Shown: positions 44,082 through 53,284 of the stretch, piece after piece
How positions within the stretch are numbered: the first letter of the stretch is position 1
Layout: every line of letters starts with the position of its first letter
Assembly: GCA_947168565.1 (NCBI GenBank)
Contig: CAMVMM010000014.1
Location: 1-61,185 of the forward strand
From: an uncultured Clostridia bacterium
GTDB taxonomy: Bacteria; Bacillota; Clostridia; Christensenellales; CAG-138
Direction: 5' to 3'
Length of the DNA: 61,185 bases
Translations under genes and position numbers: made by a program
Notes under the pieces: generated by a model
Seen by the model: only the letters and a program-made list of their open reading frames with translations
What the model was told of the DNA's origin: nothing
The model's database searches: none

Positions 44082-45467
44082 TCAATCCTTGTTTATTCTC
44101 GGAAGGCTCGCCGCCGCCGCTGACTGGCCGACCCTGCGGAAGCGCTCATCGGGGAGGGAGGGAAGGACATTTGCAGCAGCTTCGGGATACTCCTGCTCCA
44201 GCACGCGCTTTGCCTCGCTCAGAATAAGGTCGCCCCCCTTGCCGCTCATGACCCTGCCGAGCAGCAGCACATGGCGCATACGGTATAAATCATAATAAAA
44301 TGCGAGCGTGTGACCGAGGTATACGCCTATGCTTGCGTACACGGAGGCCGCCGCGGGATCGTCCGCCTCCATAAGGCGCTGCACCACCTTGAGCTTTTCG
44401 GCGGGGGAGAGGGCGGGATCGAGCTCTATGCCCGCTCTCGGCGCAAGCTTTATCACGGAATCCTGCGAAAAATACTTCACTCCGCAGCCTATGTCGCCGC
44501 TCCATTCATCGCGCATCGCGCCCTCGGCGGCGTCCACCGGCACGAACGCCAGCTCGTTCAGCCAGCCCGTTATGCGCCCTTCGCCGTCCACGTAGCCCGC
44601 AGCCTCGCTGGTGCCCATTGCTATACCGAGCACATTCGCTTCGCCAAGGCTTATCATGCCCGCAAGCGCGGAAACGTCGCCGTCGTTCGCCACCTCGAAG
44701 GGGATGCTGCCGAAGGTGTCCGTTATTGCGCGGATATAAATATCCTTCACCTTGCTGTCGAACGCATCGTCCGGCACCTGAAGAAAGAGCGAGGCGCGCA
44801 TGGTGCGGTTGTTTATATATATGCCGGCTGAGGAAACGCCCACGGCATCCACCCTTGGAAGATGCGCCGCCGCGCTCTTGAGCGCCGCAACTATGCCCTC
44901 ATAGTGATAATCGGGATCGGAATTCAGCTTGGGAAACCACACGACCTCCTCGTCGTACACGCTTTTCCCGTCCATAACCGCGCTCACCTTGCGGTCGCTT
45001 CCTCCGGCGTCAAAGCCGATGCGGCAGCCGTCAAGATGCCCGCCCGCCGCCTGGGGGCAGTCGCGCTCCTCCGGCAGCTCGTCCACATACAGCACCTCGA
45101 AAGGCCGCTCGAAAACGTATGCCATAAAGTGATTGTCAAAATCGCGCGCGCCGCCGCTTGAATAGGCCTCGCAAAGGTAGTCGTAGATGCCCCGATCGCC
45201 GGAAACGAAGATGCGGAAGCCGCCCTTCATCCATAAAAGGGTTTTCACAAGCCTGTCGATATAATACCTGTCCGCCTCAAGGGAGGAGTCGGTGCCGCGA
45301 ATGAAGGTGCGCACGGAGGCCATCTGAGCGTCCGCACGCTCAACGGCGATGCCCACGGGCTTTTTAGCCTCGCGAAGAAACGCCTTGTTGAACGCGCCGA
45401 GCGGAACAAACTCCGGATCGAGCGCGGGGGAGTTGACTATGGGTATTTCTATGCCGTATCGATTCAT
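44082..45467 (-). CDS. ROK family protein, probable amino-sugar kinase
   Basis: 461 aa from ATG 45467 (GGAGG upstream). Residues 1-190 are an unfamiliar N-terminal extension. The ROK core has DAGGSDRKVSAVMDG (in place of DIGGTK), VDAVGVSSAGIYINN and IAMGTSEAAGYVDGEG. The family contains hexose/ManNAc/GlcNAc kinases and regulators; I see no DNA-binding domain. Position with nagA and opposite the AGE epimerase suggests GlcNAc or ManNAc phosphorylation. The altered phosphate loop makes that an inference. Confidence 0.75.
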   Translation of the reverse strand: MNRYGIEIPIVNSPALDPEFVPLGAFNKAFLREAKKPVGIAVERADAQMASVRTFIRGTDSSLEADRYYIDRLVKTLLWMKGGFRIFVSGDRGIYDYLCEAYSSGGARDFDNHFMAYVFERPFEVLYVDELPEERDCPQAAGGHLDGCRIGFDAGGSDRKVSAVMDGKSVYDEEVVWFPKLNSDPDYHYEGIVAALKSAAAHLPRVDAVGVSSAGIYINNRTMRASLFLQVPDDAFDSKVKDIYIRAITDTFGSIPFEVANDGDVSALAGMISLGEANVLGIAMGTSEAAGYVDGEGRITGWLNELAFVPVDAAEGAMRDEWSGDIGCGVKYFSQDSVIKLAPRAGIELDPALSPAEKLKVVQRLMEADDPAAASVYASIGVYLGHTLAFYYDLYRMRHVLLLGRVMSGKGGDLILSEAKRVLEQEYPEAAANVLPSLPDERFRRVGQSAAAASLPRINKD

Positions 45468-45516
45468 TTTTAACCTCCGATCGTTGCCGAACATAATATG
45501 CCGTAATGATACTCCT

Positions 45517-45528
45517 TTTGGCGCCAAA
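45517..45528. promoter_or_regulatory. Palindromic operator candidate
   Basis: Perfect 12-base palindrome TTTGGCGCCAAA in the divergent gap, 13 bases before the -35 of the AGE promoter and 50 bases from the ROK start. It could be an operator shared by the two divergent units. Only one copy is seen here. Confidence 0.5.
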
Positions 45529-45540
45529 TAACAAGGGGTA

Positions 45541-45569
45541 TTGATAAAAAAATGTGTAAATGATATAAT
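45541..45569 (+). promoter_or_regulatory. Promoter of the AGE epimerase gene
   Basis: TTGATA, 17-base spacer, TATAAT, located 32 bases upstream of the start codon. Confidence 0.8.
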
Positions 45570-45600
45570 CATTTCCATCAAACCGGAAGGGGTGTTATGT

Positions 45601-46815
45601 ATGGATATTAAAAAATTCCGCGATCTGCACGAATGGATACGGAGCGAGCTTGCCTCCTCCGCCGATTTTTGGCTTAAAAACGGCATCGACCGCGAGCATG
45701 GCGGCGTGTATACCTGCCTTGACCGCAGGGGCGAGGTTTTCTCAACCGATAAAAGCGTTTGGATGCAGGGGCGCTGCGGCTGGATCTATTCCTACCTCTG
45801 CACCAACTACGGCGCAAGGCCCGAATGGCTTGCCGCCGCAAAGAGCTGCATAGATTTTTTGGAGGAGCACTGCATTAATCATGCGGCGGGCGGAAGGCTG
45901 TATTTCACCGTTACCGCCGACGGAAAGCCCCTTCGCCAAAGAAGATACTGCTTTTCCGAGGATTTCTATACCATGGCAAACGCCGAGTATTACCACAATA
46001 CAGGCGAGCGGGAATACCTTGAGCGGGCAAGGCGCACCTACGAGCTCACCTACGAGCTGCGCCACGGGCTTATCAAGGATCCCACCGGGCTCGGCTCCAA
46101 AACCATTCCCGAAACGAGGCGCGGCAGGGCGTTCGGCGATCCGATGATCTATCTGAACGTGACCGCCGTTATGCGCCGCTGCGACCCCGAAAACGCCGCG
46201 CTGTACGATGAACGGGCAAAGGAATGCGTGGACGAGATAATCCGCTATCACTATAAGCCGGAGCTTAAATGCGTGCTTGAAACCGTCGGCCCGAACGGCG
46301 AGCTTCAGACCGATACCACCGCGGGGCGCGTTGTGAACCCCGGGCACGATATTGAGGGAAGCTGGTTCCTTGCGGAGCAGGCGAATCACACCGGTGACGC
46401 GCTTCTTCACGAAACCGCTCGGGAGATCTTCAAAAACGCGATCAACGCCGGATGGGACGATACCTACGGCGGTCTGCTCTATTTCATCGACTGCATGGGC
46501 AAGCCCCCCGAGGCGTATGAGCATGATATGAAGCTCTGGTGGCCGCATAATGAGATACTTATCGCCTCCATGATGTTTTACCGCGACACGGGCGATGAAT
46601 ACTACCTCGATTGGTTCATGCGCACCGCCGAATACTGCAAAAAGCATTTTGCCGACCCCGAATTCGGGGAGTGGTTCGGCTATCTGAGGCGCGACGGGCT
46701 TCCCACCGAGCCCCCCTGCAAGGGCTCCACCTTCAAGGGGCCGTTCCACGTGCCGAGGAGCCTTATAATAGTGGATAAGCTGATGGACGAGATAGAATCA
46801 AGACTCTGCGAGTAA
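45601..46815 (+). CDS. AGE family epimerase (N-acylglucosamine 2-epimerase type)
   Basis: 404 aa (alpha/alpha)6 barrel. Family motifs: FWLKNGIDREHGGVYTCLDR at the N-terminus, WMQGRCGWIYSYL, PGHDIEGSWFLAEQ and LWWPHNEILIAS, which carry the two catalytic His. In this family ManNAc and GlcNAc (or other sugars) are interconverted. Neighbouring nanA, ROK and nagA make ManNAc 2-epimerase the best guess. Start 45601 has AAGGGG eight bases upstream. Confidence 0.88.
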   Translation: MDIKKFRDLHEWIRSELASSADFWLKNGIDREHGGVYTCLDRRGEVFSTDKSVWMQGRCGWIYSYLCTNYGARPEWLAAAKSCIDFLEEHCINHAAGGRLYFTVTADGKPLRQRRYCFSEDFYTMANAEYYHNTGEREYLERARRTYELTYELRHGLIKDPTGLGSKTIPETRRGRAFGDPMIYLNVTAVMRRCDPENAALYDERAKECVDEIIRYHYKPELKCVLETVGPNGELQTDTTAGRVVNPGHDIEGSWFLAEQANHTGDALLHETAREIFKNAINAGWDDTYGGLLYFIDCMGKPPEAYEHDMKLWWPHNEILIASMMFYRDTGDEYYLDWFMRTAEYCKKHFADPEFGEWFGYLRRDGLPTEPPCKGSTFKGPFHVPRSLIIVDKLMDEIESRLCE

Positions 46816-46947
46816 CGCGCGGGGCGGAGATCGATAAGCGAAAAAACGCGCAAAACCCGAAAAGCACAAAAGCGCGGAATAAGCGCGAAGGGACGGGCGC
46901 ACGGGCATAAGCGCCGGCGCCGACGCATTGAGCAAGGACTGGCAAAA

Positions 46948-47631
46948 ATGAGCAACGGACCGAGAGAACAGTTAAACAGGGTTTTCAGCCCGGATAACCT
47001 GCTTTGGACGATAGTTTCCAAGGGCGTGGATATCGTCGGGCTGAGCCTCGTTTGGGCTTTTCTGTGCATACCCGTGATAACGATCGCGCCCGCCTCCTCC
47101 GCGCTGTATTACACCGTGGTCAAAACCTTTCGCCAGAAGGAAAGAGGCACCTTCGGTATATTCTTCAATTCCTTCAGATCCTGCTTCAAAAAGGGCGCCT
47201 TAAGCATGCTTATCGTGCTGCCCGCCGCCGTGCTGCTTGCGCTTGGCTACGGCATAATGAAGCAGCATTGGGGCACAAGCGCGGGCGCGGTGATGTTTGT
47301 GGCATACTATATCGCCCTTGTGATACCCGCCGGCATAGTGTGCTGGCTGTTCGCGCTGATGGGAAGGTTTGAATTCAACCTGACGGACGCCTTCCGCACC
47401 TCCGCGCAGCTTGCCTTCAGGCACCTTCCAAGCACCGTGGTGGTGGTGCTGCTTTCGGCGGAGGCGGTGATAATGATGCTTGAAAAATGGTGGCCGGTAT
47501 TCTTCGCGCCCGCCGTTGCCGCGCTGCTTGCCAGCCTGTTTTTTGAAAGGATCTTCCCCAAATACCTTTCCGATGAAGAAAAAAAGCTGCTCACCGTCAC
47601 AAGCGAAACGCCCACGGAGGACGACGACTAG
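46948..47631 (+). CDS. YesL/DUF624 family membrane protein
   Basis: 227 aa with about five membrane segments (SLVWAFLCIPVITIAPASSA, MLIVLPAAVLLALGYGIM, AGIVCWLFALMG and others). DUF624 proteins, such as YesL, accompany CUT1 sugar transporters in Firmicutes; their role is unknown. 132 bases after the epimerase gene and probably cotranscribed. Ribosome site is weak. Confidence 0.85.
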   Translation: MSNGPREQLNRVFSPDNLLWTIVSKGVDIVGLSLVWAFLCIPVITIAPASSALYYTVVKTFRQKERGTFGIFFNSFRSCFKKGALSMLIVLPAAVLLALGYGIMKQHWGTSAGAVMFVAYYIALVIPAGIVCWLFALMGRFEFNLTDAFRTSAQLAFRHLPSTVVVVLLSAEAVIMMLEKWWPVFFAPAVAALLASLFFERIFPKYLSDEEKKLLTVTSETPTEDDD

Positions 47632-47715
47632 ACGGAAAAGCAGCTTGAAGCCTGCCGTTTAAAGCGTATATTTGCAAGAATTCGCTTGAACATAGCCGTT
47701 TGAAACGGCGGAATG

Positions 47716-47735
47716 AAACGGTGAACCCGTTTTTA
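47716..47735 (+). terminator. Terminator after the YesL gene
   Basis: AACGG-TGAAC-CCGTT with TTTT following. Weak stem, correct position. Confidence 0.5.
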
Positions 47736-47751
47736 CCGCCAGAGCGGCTTT

Positions 47752-48396
47752 TCAAACGCGGATAAGCTGCGGCACCAAAAGTGAAAGCCGCGCCGCAAGC
47801 TGCGCATGTCCCTTTTTGGTCAGGTGCATTTTATCAATATCGTTGAATTCACAGCCGGCGGCGTTCAGAAAATGAGCGCCGTTCTGCTTTGCCGTCTGCT
47901 CAAGAAAGCCCGCGAGCGCGCGGGATTTTTCAATGCAGCCCGAGCCCATTATCTCGTCAAAAAAGCCTTCACGGATGGGCGGGGGGCAGATGATGAGGAT
48001 ATTCGGCTGCTTTGCGCCCCAGCAGTCCACGCTTTTGCATTTTTTAATCAGCCTGTCCATGCCTGCGGCGATGGCGGCGGCGCTCACGCAGAAGCGCTCC
48101 TTCGTGTCGTTCGTGCCGAGCATGATTATCAAAAGGTCGATGAACTCGTGGCTTTTCAGTATTGGGTAGGCAACGCTCAGCGCGTCCATCCCCTCGTGAA
48201 GCGGATCGGGAAACACGGTGGTCCTGCCGCTCAGCCCCTCCTCGCTCACAAGGCAGCCCTCGCCGAGCATGCGCTGCAGCAGGCAAGTCCAGCGCTCGTT
48301 TTCGCTGAAGCGGATGCCGCCATCCTCACAGTCGTGCGGATCGGCGCAGTAGCCGTGGGTGTTTGAATCGCCAAGGCAAAGAATATGCTTTTTCAT
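47752..48396 (-). CDS. SGNH/GDSL hydrolase
   Basis: 214 aa cytosolic esterase-like protein without signal peptide. Block I is LGDSNTHG (nucleophile Ser), Gly in block II lies in GLSGRTT, Asn in LGTNDT, and the Asp-His pair in DKMHLTKKGH. It is located between two halves of the sialic acid locus, so removal of O-acetyl groups from sialic acids is plausible. It could instead be a lysophospholipase-like enzyme. Divergent from the transport gene. Confidence 0.87.
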   Translation of the reverse strand: MKKHILCLGDSNTHGYCADPHDCEDGGIRFSENERWTCLLQRMLGEGCLVSEEGLSGRTTVFPDPLHEGMDALSVAYPILKSHEFIDLLIIMLGTNDTKERFCVSAAAIAAGMDRLIKKCKSVDCWGAKQPNILIICPPPIREGFFDEIMGSGCIEKSRALAGFLEQTAKQNGAHFLNAAGCEFNDIDKMHLTKKGHAQLAARLSLLVPQLIRV

Positions 48397-48499
48397 AATT
48401 AAATAACTCCTTTGTTGCTGTGAGTTTAAGTGTATACCGAATGCGAATCGATGTCAAGAGCGGAGCAAACGGCGAAAAAACGCAAAAAAGATATTAGAT

Positions 48500-48544
48500 A
48501 TTGGCAAAATACCTATTGACATCGCCCTGCCAATCAATTATAAT
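48500..48544 (+). promoter_or_regulatory. Consensus promoter and inverted repeat of the transport operon
   Basis: TTGACA (48516-48521), 17-base spacer, TATAAT (48539-48544). Inverted arms ATTGGCA (48500-48506) and TGCCAAT (48528-48534) straddle the -35 hexamer, a position for a repressor operator. Confidence 0.8.
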
Positions 48545-48571
48545 ATATTCACGGAAGCATATTCCGAGTCG

Positions 48572-48616
48572 GCCTGTGCGTGTTCGCATGCAAAAGCATG
48601 GGGAAGGGCGCACGGC
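48572..48616 (+). promoter_or_regulatory. Leader hairpin of the transport operon
   Basis: GCC(T)GTGCG pairs with CGCACGGC, and an inner CATGC-AAAA-GCATG hairpin is separated by a purine-rich internal loop (GGGAAGGG). It ends 24 bases before the start codon of the binding-protein gene. Not a known class. Confidence 0.45.
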
Positions 48617-48640
48617 TTATAATTTAAAGGAGACGAAAGA

Positions 48641-49972
48641 ATGAAAAAGATCCTTTCAATCGCAATCGCCCTGCTGATGATAGCAGGAGTCTTTGCCTGC
48701 AACACCGGCAAGCCCGCCGATAATCCGGATCAGGGCAACAGCGGCGATACGGCAAAGGAGATCACCCTTTGGACCTACCCCATTGGCAACTGGGGCGATG
48801 AGGCAACCGTAAAGACCCTTACCGACGCTTTCACCGCCGAGACCGGCATCGCCGTCAAGGTGGAGTACCTTACCTATGCGGATGGCGACGATAAGGTCAA
48901 CACCGCTCTCACCGGCAAGGCCGGCCCCGACCTTATCATGGAAGGACCCGAGCGCCTTGTGGCAAACTGGGGCGCGAACGGCTACATGGTGAATATTGCC
49001 GATATGTTCGACGCCACCGACAAGTCCGAGATCAACGCGGCGGCGCTCTCCGCCTGCTTCGCGGACGACAAGACCGCATACGAGTATCCCCTCGTTATGA
49101 CCGCTCACTGTATGGGCATCAACCTGAACGCCTTCAAGGAGGCGGGTGCCGATCAGTACATCAACACCGACACCCACACCTGGACCACCGAGCAGTTCAC
49201 CAACGCCGTTAAGGCGCTGTACGCCAAGTACGGCGACACCGTGGGCGCTGTATTCTGCAACGGCCAGGGCGGCGACCAGGGCACCCGCGCGCTTGTGAAC
49301 AACCTCTACGGCGGCACCTTCACCAACGCGGAGCACACCGCTTACACCTGGGACGACGCTAAGAACATTCAGGCGCTCAAGGCGCTGTACGATCTTGAGG
49401 GCATCGCTTACGACGCCTCCATCGTCGGCGGCGACGAGATCGCAAACTTCTACAACGGCATCTTCAAGATGGCCTTCTGCTGGAACATCGCTCAGCAGCA
49501 GAACCCCAACTCCGCAGGCACCGGCGCGGGCAAGACCGCGAACGGCGATGAGATCGTGTTCATGGCGTTCCCCTCCCAGGACGGCAAGGCGCAGCTTCAG
49601 GGCGGTATCTGGGGCTTCGGCATTGTGAACAACAACGACAACGCCCGCATCGAGGCTGCAAAGAAGTTCATCAAGTTCATGGCGGACAGCGAGCATACCG
49701 CCGATGCGGTTCGCGCCTCCAACTTCTTCGCCGCCCGCAGCGCGGTTGAGGGCAAGGCGCTTGACGTTTGGTCCTCCGATCCCATCATGGCGGAGTACAC
49801 CAAGCTCATGCCCATGCTTGGCGACTACTATCAGGTAACCAAGGGCTGGGCCGCCGCGCGCACCGCGTGGTGGAACATGCTCCAGAAGGTCGGCGCGAGC
49901 GACGGCTCCGAGGCCGCCATCTCCGCCGCTGTGGCCGAATACTGCACTCAGGCCAACGACGGCGCGAAATAA
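48641..49972 (+). CDS. Sugar ABC transporter solute-binding lipoprotein
   Basis: 443 aa CUT1-type extracellular binding protein. Signal peptide with lipobox GVFAC, then the typical ITLWTYPIGNWGDEATVKTL start. Aromatic residues abound. Codon use is strongly biased to C-ending and AAG codons, in keeping with a highly expressed gene. Followed by two permeases. By locus it probably binds N-acetylneuraminate, as SatA does in pneumococcus; binding specificity is inference. Confidence 0.93.
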   Translation: MKKILSIAIALLMIAGVFACNTGKPADNPDQGNSGDTAKEITLWTYPIGNWGDEATVKTLTDAFTAETGIAVKVEYLTYADGDDKVNTALTGKAGPDLIMEGPERLVANWGANGYMVNIADMFDATDKSEINAAALSACFADDKTAYEYPLVMTAHCMGINLNAFKEAGADQYINTDTHTWTTEQFTNAVKALYAKYGDTVGAVFCNGQGGDQGTRALVNNLYGGTFTNAEHTAYTWDDAKNIQALKALYDLEGIAYDASIVGGDEIANFYNGIFKMAFCWNIAQQQNPNSAGTGAGKTANGDEIVFMAFPSQDGKAQLQGGIWGFGIVNNNDNARIEAAKKFIKFMADSEHTADAVRASNFFAARSAVEGKALDVWSSDPIMAEYTKLMPMLGDYYQVTKGWAAARTAWWNMLQKVGASDGSEAAISAAVAEYCTQANDGAK

Positions 49973-50077
49973 TCAAAACAGTTATCCGGTTTAAGGGAAA
50001 ATATAAATCGGGTGCGCGCCCCATCCCGCACAGCGCGGGGTGGGGCTTTATTCTACAGAAAAAGGGGTGCGTTTAAA

Positions 50078-50974
50078 GTGAAGCGAACCATGAGTCCGGC
50101 ACTGCGCCGACGGGAGAATATCTCGGGATACCTGTTTCTGCTGCCAAGCCTGGTGTTTTTCGTGGGCTTCGTGGTGATTCCCATGATAATGTGCGTCGTC
50201 ACAAGCTTTTACGACGCAAACATGAATCTGAACACGCCGGATGTGTTCATCGGCTTTGGAAACTACGTTGAGCTGTGGCAGGATCCGGTATTCATCAAGG
50301 CGCTTGTGAATACCTTTATAATCGTTGGAGTCAGCGTTCCGTTCGTGTGCGCTTTCTCGCTTTGGGTGGCCTCCGTTATCTATAAGATGCGCGAGGGATT
50401 ATTGAGCTTTTTCCGCATAGTTTTCTATCTTCCCGTCGTAACCGGCAGCGTTGCCGTTACGGTGGTTTGGAAGTGGATGTACAACAACTACTACGGCATC
50501 TTCAACCATCTGCTCAAGGGCGCGGGCATCATCGACAGCAATATAAACTGGTTGGGCGATCCCAAATATGCTCTCTGGTGCATCATTATCATTCTGCTCA
50601 CCACCTCCGTGGGTCAGCCCATCGTGCTGTATGTTTCCGCTCTCAGCAACGTGGATCAATCCCTCGTTGAGGCTGCCGAGGTGGACGGGGCAACCAATTT
50701 CCAGGTGTTCTGGCGCATCAAGTGGCGCCAGATCATGCCCACGACCCTCTATATTTTGGTTATCACCACCATCAATTCCTTCCAGTGCTTCGCGCTTATC
50801 CAGCTTCTTACGAGCGGCGGCCCGAACTACGCCACGGAAACCGTGATGTATTATATCTACTACACGGCGTTTAAGCTGTATCGCTTCGGCTACGGCAACG
50901 CGATGGGCGTGATACTTGCCATATTCATCGGCCTGCTGAGCGCTTTGCAGTTCCGATTGGCGAAAGAGAAATAA
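50078..50974 (+). CDS. Sugar ABC transporter permease, MalF/MsmF type
   Basis: 298 aa with six membrane segments. The EAA loop EAAEVDGATNFQVFWRIKW contacts the ATPase. GTG at 50078 has AAGGGG ten bases upstream; the longer ATG start at 50012 is rejected for lack of site. Pairs with the following permease and the preceding binding protein. Confidence 0.93.
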   Translation: MKRTMSPALRRRENISGYLFLLPSLVFFVGFVVIPMIMCVVTSFYDANMNLNTPDVFIGFGNYVELWQDPVFIKALVNTFIIVGVSVPFVCAFSLWVASVIYKMREGLLSFFRIVFYLPVVTGSVAVTVVWKWMYNNYYGIFNHLLKGAGIIDSNINWLGDPKYALWCIIIILLTTSVGQPIVLYVSALSNVDQSLVEAAEVDGATNFQVFWRIKWRQIMPTTLYILVITTINSFQCFALIQLLTSGGPNYATETVMYYIYYTAFKLYRFGYGNAMGVILAIFIGLLSALQFRLAKEK

Positions 50975-50988
50975 GGGGGGTGTTTTAA

Positions 50989-51870
50989 ATGAAAAAAAGC
51001 AAGGATAACGGGCAAAGCGTTGCATACAGGATAATTTCCTTCATAGTGCTGCTGGTGCTTGCGCTCATATTCATCTTCCCCCTGTACTGGATAGTTACGG
51101 GCATGTTCAAGCCCCCGGCGGCGATAAACTCGCCCACCCCGCAGTGGTGGCCGCAGGAATGGACGCTTCGCAATATCACGGAGCTGTTTTCGCGCCGCAC
51201 AGCGCCGCTTTTCGGCAATCTTTCCATCACCGTGCCGGGCGCGGTGCGCTGGATGATAAACACGGTGTTCATGGCGGTGATGGCGATGATCCTCACCTGC
51301 GTCACGGCGTCGATGGCTGGCTACGCGCTGGCTAAAAAGCGCTTTTTCGGGCGCACGCTGCTGTTCAGCCTTATAGTTGCGGCAATGGCGCTTCCAAAGC
51401 AGGTGATCCTTGTGCCCCTCGTGCGCGAGATAAGCGCGCTTGGGCTGTATGATAATATCTGGGCGGTCATATTCCCGACCGTCGGCTGGCCGTTCGGCGT
51501 GTTCCTTATGAAGCAGTTCGCGGAGGGCATACCCGGCGAAATGCTCGAGGCGGCGCGAATCGACGGCGCGAGCGAGCTGAGAACCTTCACAAGCGTGGTA
51601 ACGCCGATGATAAAGCCCGGCATAGGAGCGCTTGCGATATTCACCTTTATCAATTCGTGGAACGATTATTTCATGCAGCTCATTATGCTCACAAGCAATT
51701 CAAACCTCACCATCTCCCTGGGTATCGCAACGATGCAGGCGGAAAACTCAACGGACTTCGGCCTTATCATGGCGGGCGCAGCGCTTGCCGCCGTGCCGAT
51801 AATCATAGTTTTCCTTCTGTTCCAGAAATACTTTACCAAGGGCATCACGATGGGAGCGGTCAAGGGCTGA
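50989..51870 (+). CDS. Sugar ABC transporter permease, MalG/MsmG type
   Basis: 293 aa with six membrane segments and the EAA loop LEAARIDGASELRTFTSVV. Starts 14 bases after the partner permease, with GGGGGGTG upstream. Likely forms the heterodimeric channel of the sialic acid or amino-sugar transporter. Confidence 0.93.
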   Translation: MKKSKDNGQSVAYRIISFIVLLVLALIFIFPLYWIVTGMFKPPAAINSPTPQWWPQEWTLRNITELFSRRTAPLFGNLSITVPGAVRWMINTVFMAVMAMILTCVTASMAGYALAKKRFFGRTLLFSLIVAAMALPKQVILVPLVREISALGLYDNIWAVIFPTVGWPFGVFLMKQFAEGIPGEMLEAARIDGASELRTFTSVVTPMIKPGIGALAIFTFINSWNDYFMQLIMLTSNSNLTISLGIATMQAENSTDFGLIMAGAALAAVPIIIVFLLFQKYFTKGITMGAVKG

Positions 51871-51886
51871 TGCGGGGAAAAGTGAA

Positions 51887-52348
51887 ATGATAATCGCCAA
51901 AAACAGCGAGGCCCTGCGCTACAAGGGCATCCATCCGCGCCTTGACGCGGTGCTTGAAAGGCTGAACGATGCTTTTTTGAGCACGGTGGGGCATGAGAGC
52001 ATGAAGCTTGAGGGCGACAGCCTTTACGCCACGCGCTTTGAGTACGATACCCTGCCCATTGAGGAAACCTTCTTTGAGGCGCATAAAAGGTATCTGGATG
52101 TTCACGTTATGATCTCGGGCAGCGAGCGGGTGGAGATAGCCTCCCCGGATTCGCTTGAATTGTTCGAGCATAAGGATGATTTCTATGCCTATCGCGGCGG
52201 CGCGGAGCAAAGGCTTGTGATCCGCCCCGGCGAATTCCTGGTCGTGTTCCCGGATGACGCGCATAGGATAAAGATCTGCGAAACCAAGCCCGAGAGGGTA
52301 AGCAAGGTTGTGTTCAAGCTTCTTGTATATGAAGATCGAAAGGAATAA
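51887..52348 (+). CDS. YhcH/YjgK/YiaL (NanQ-like) family protein
   Basis: 153 aa cupin-like protein. HKRYLDVHVMISGSERVEI and the late LVVFPDDAHRIKI are family motifs. E. coli NanQ (YhcH) is an anomerase of N-acetylneuraminate. The position next to nanA supports the same job here, though YiaL relatives serve other sugars. 16 bases after the permease; six bases before nanA. Confidence 0.9.
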   Translation: MIIAKNSEALRYKGIHPRLDAVLERLNDAFLSTVGHESMKLEGDSLYATRFEYDTLPIEETFFEAHKRYLDVHVMISGSERVEIASPDSLELFEHKDDFYAYRGGAEQRLVIRPGEFLVVFPDDAHRIKICETKPERVSKVVFKLLVYEDRKE

Positions 52349-52354
52349 AATCAA

Positions 52355-53284
52355 ATGAGCAACACTGAAAAATTTCGCGGAGTGTTTCCCGCACTGTACG
52401 CCTGCTACGATAAAAAGGGCGATGTGGACCTTGACGCGGTCAGAGCGCTGACGGAGTATCTTATCGAAAAGGGCGTAAACGGCGTATATGTCGGCGGCTC
52501 CTCCGGCGAATGCATCTATCAGAGCGTTGATGAAAGAAAGCGCGTGCTTGAGGCCGTGATGGAGGCGTCAAAGGGCAGGCTGACGGTGATAGCGCACGTT
52601 GCCTGCAACAGCACGAGGGACAGCATGGCGCTTGCCGCCCACGCGGAAAGCGTTGGAGCGGATGCGATCGCGGCTATCCCGCCCATCTATTTCCGACTTC
52701 CCGAGCGGGCCATAGCCAAGTATTGGAACGATATAAGCTCTGCCGCTCCAAACACGGATTTCATCATCTACAATATCCCGCAGCTTGCCGGAGTGGCGCT
52801 CACGCTTCCGCTCCTTGGCGAGATGCTGAAGAATCCCCGCGTTATCGGCGTTAAGAATTCCTCCATGCCCGTGCAGGATATCCAGATGTTCAAGGATCTG
52901 GGCACGAAGGACGGCCGCGATTTCGTGGTGTTCAACGGACCGGACGAGCAGATCATATCCGGCCTCATCATGGGGGCGGACGGCGGCATCGGCGGCACCT
53001 ACGGCGCAATGCCGGAGCTTATAGTGAAGCTGTTTGCGCTTTACCGCGAGGGCAGGCTTGAGCAGGCAAGGCAGTTGCAGTATGATGTGGACAACATCAT
53101 CTATGCGCTCTGCGCCGCAAAATGCAATATGTATGCCTCCATCAAGGAGGTAATGCGCCGCAGGGTCGGCTTGGACATCGGCGGAGTGCGTCCCCCGCTT
53201 TACGAATACTCAAGCGAGGACAACGAAGCCGTTGAAAAGGCGCTTGCGCTCATAAATGCCGCAGTAAAGCGCTGGATCGGCTGA
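52355..53284 (+). CDS. nanA: N-acetylneuraminate lyase
   Basis: Cleaves Neu5Ac to ManNAc and pyruvate. 309 aa (beta/alpha)8 aldolase of the DHDPS/NAL family with YVGGSSGECIYQS (pyruvate pocket), Tyr139 in YNIPQ and Schiff-base Lys167 in IGVKNSS. The IYQS after GSSGE fits NAL rather than DHDPS. Neighbours agree. Codon use and spacing suggest cotranscription with the transporter genes. Confidence 0.93.
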   Translation: MSNTEKFRGVFPALYACYDKKGDVDLDAVRALTEYLIEKGVNGVYVGGSSGECIYQSVDERKRVLEAVMEASKGRLTVIAHVACNSTRDSMALAAHAESVGADAIAAIPPIYFRLPERAIAKYWNDISSAAPNTDFIIYNIPQLAGVALTLPLLGEMLKNPRVIGVKNSSMPVQDIQMFKDLGTKDGRDFVVFNGPDEQIISGLIMGADGGIGGTYGAMPELIVKLFALYREGRLEQARQLQYDVDNIIYALCAAKCNMYASIKEVMRRRVGLDIGGVRPPLYEYSSEDNEAVEKALALINAAVKRWIG

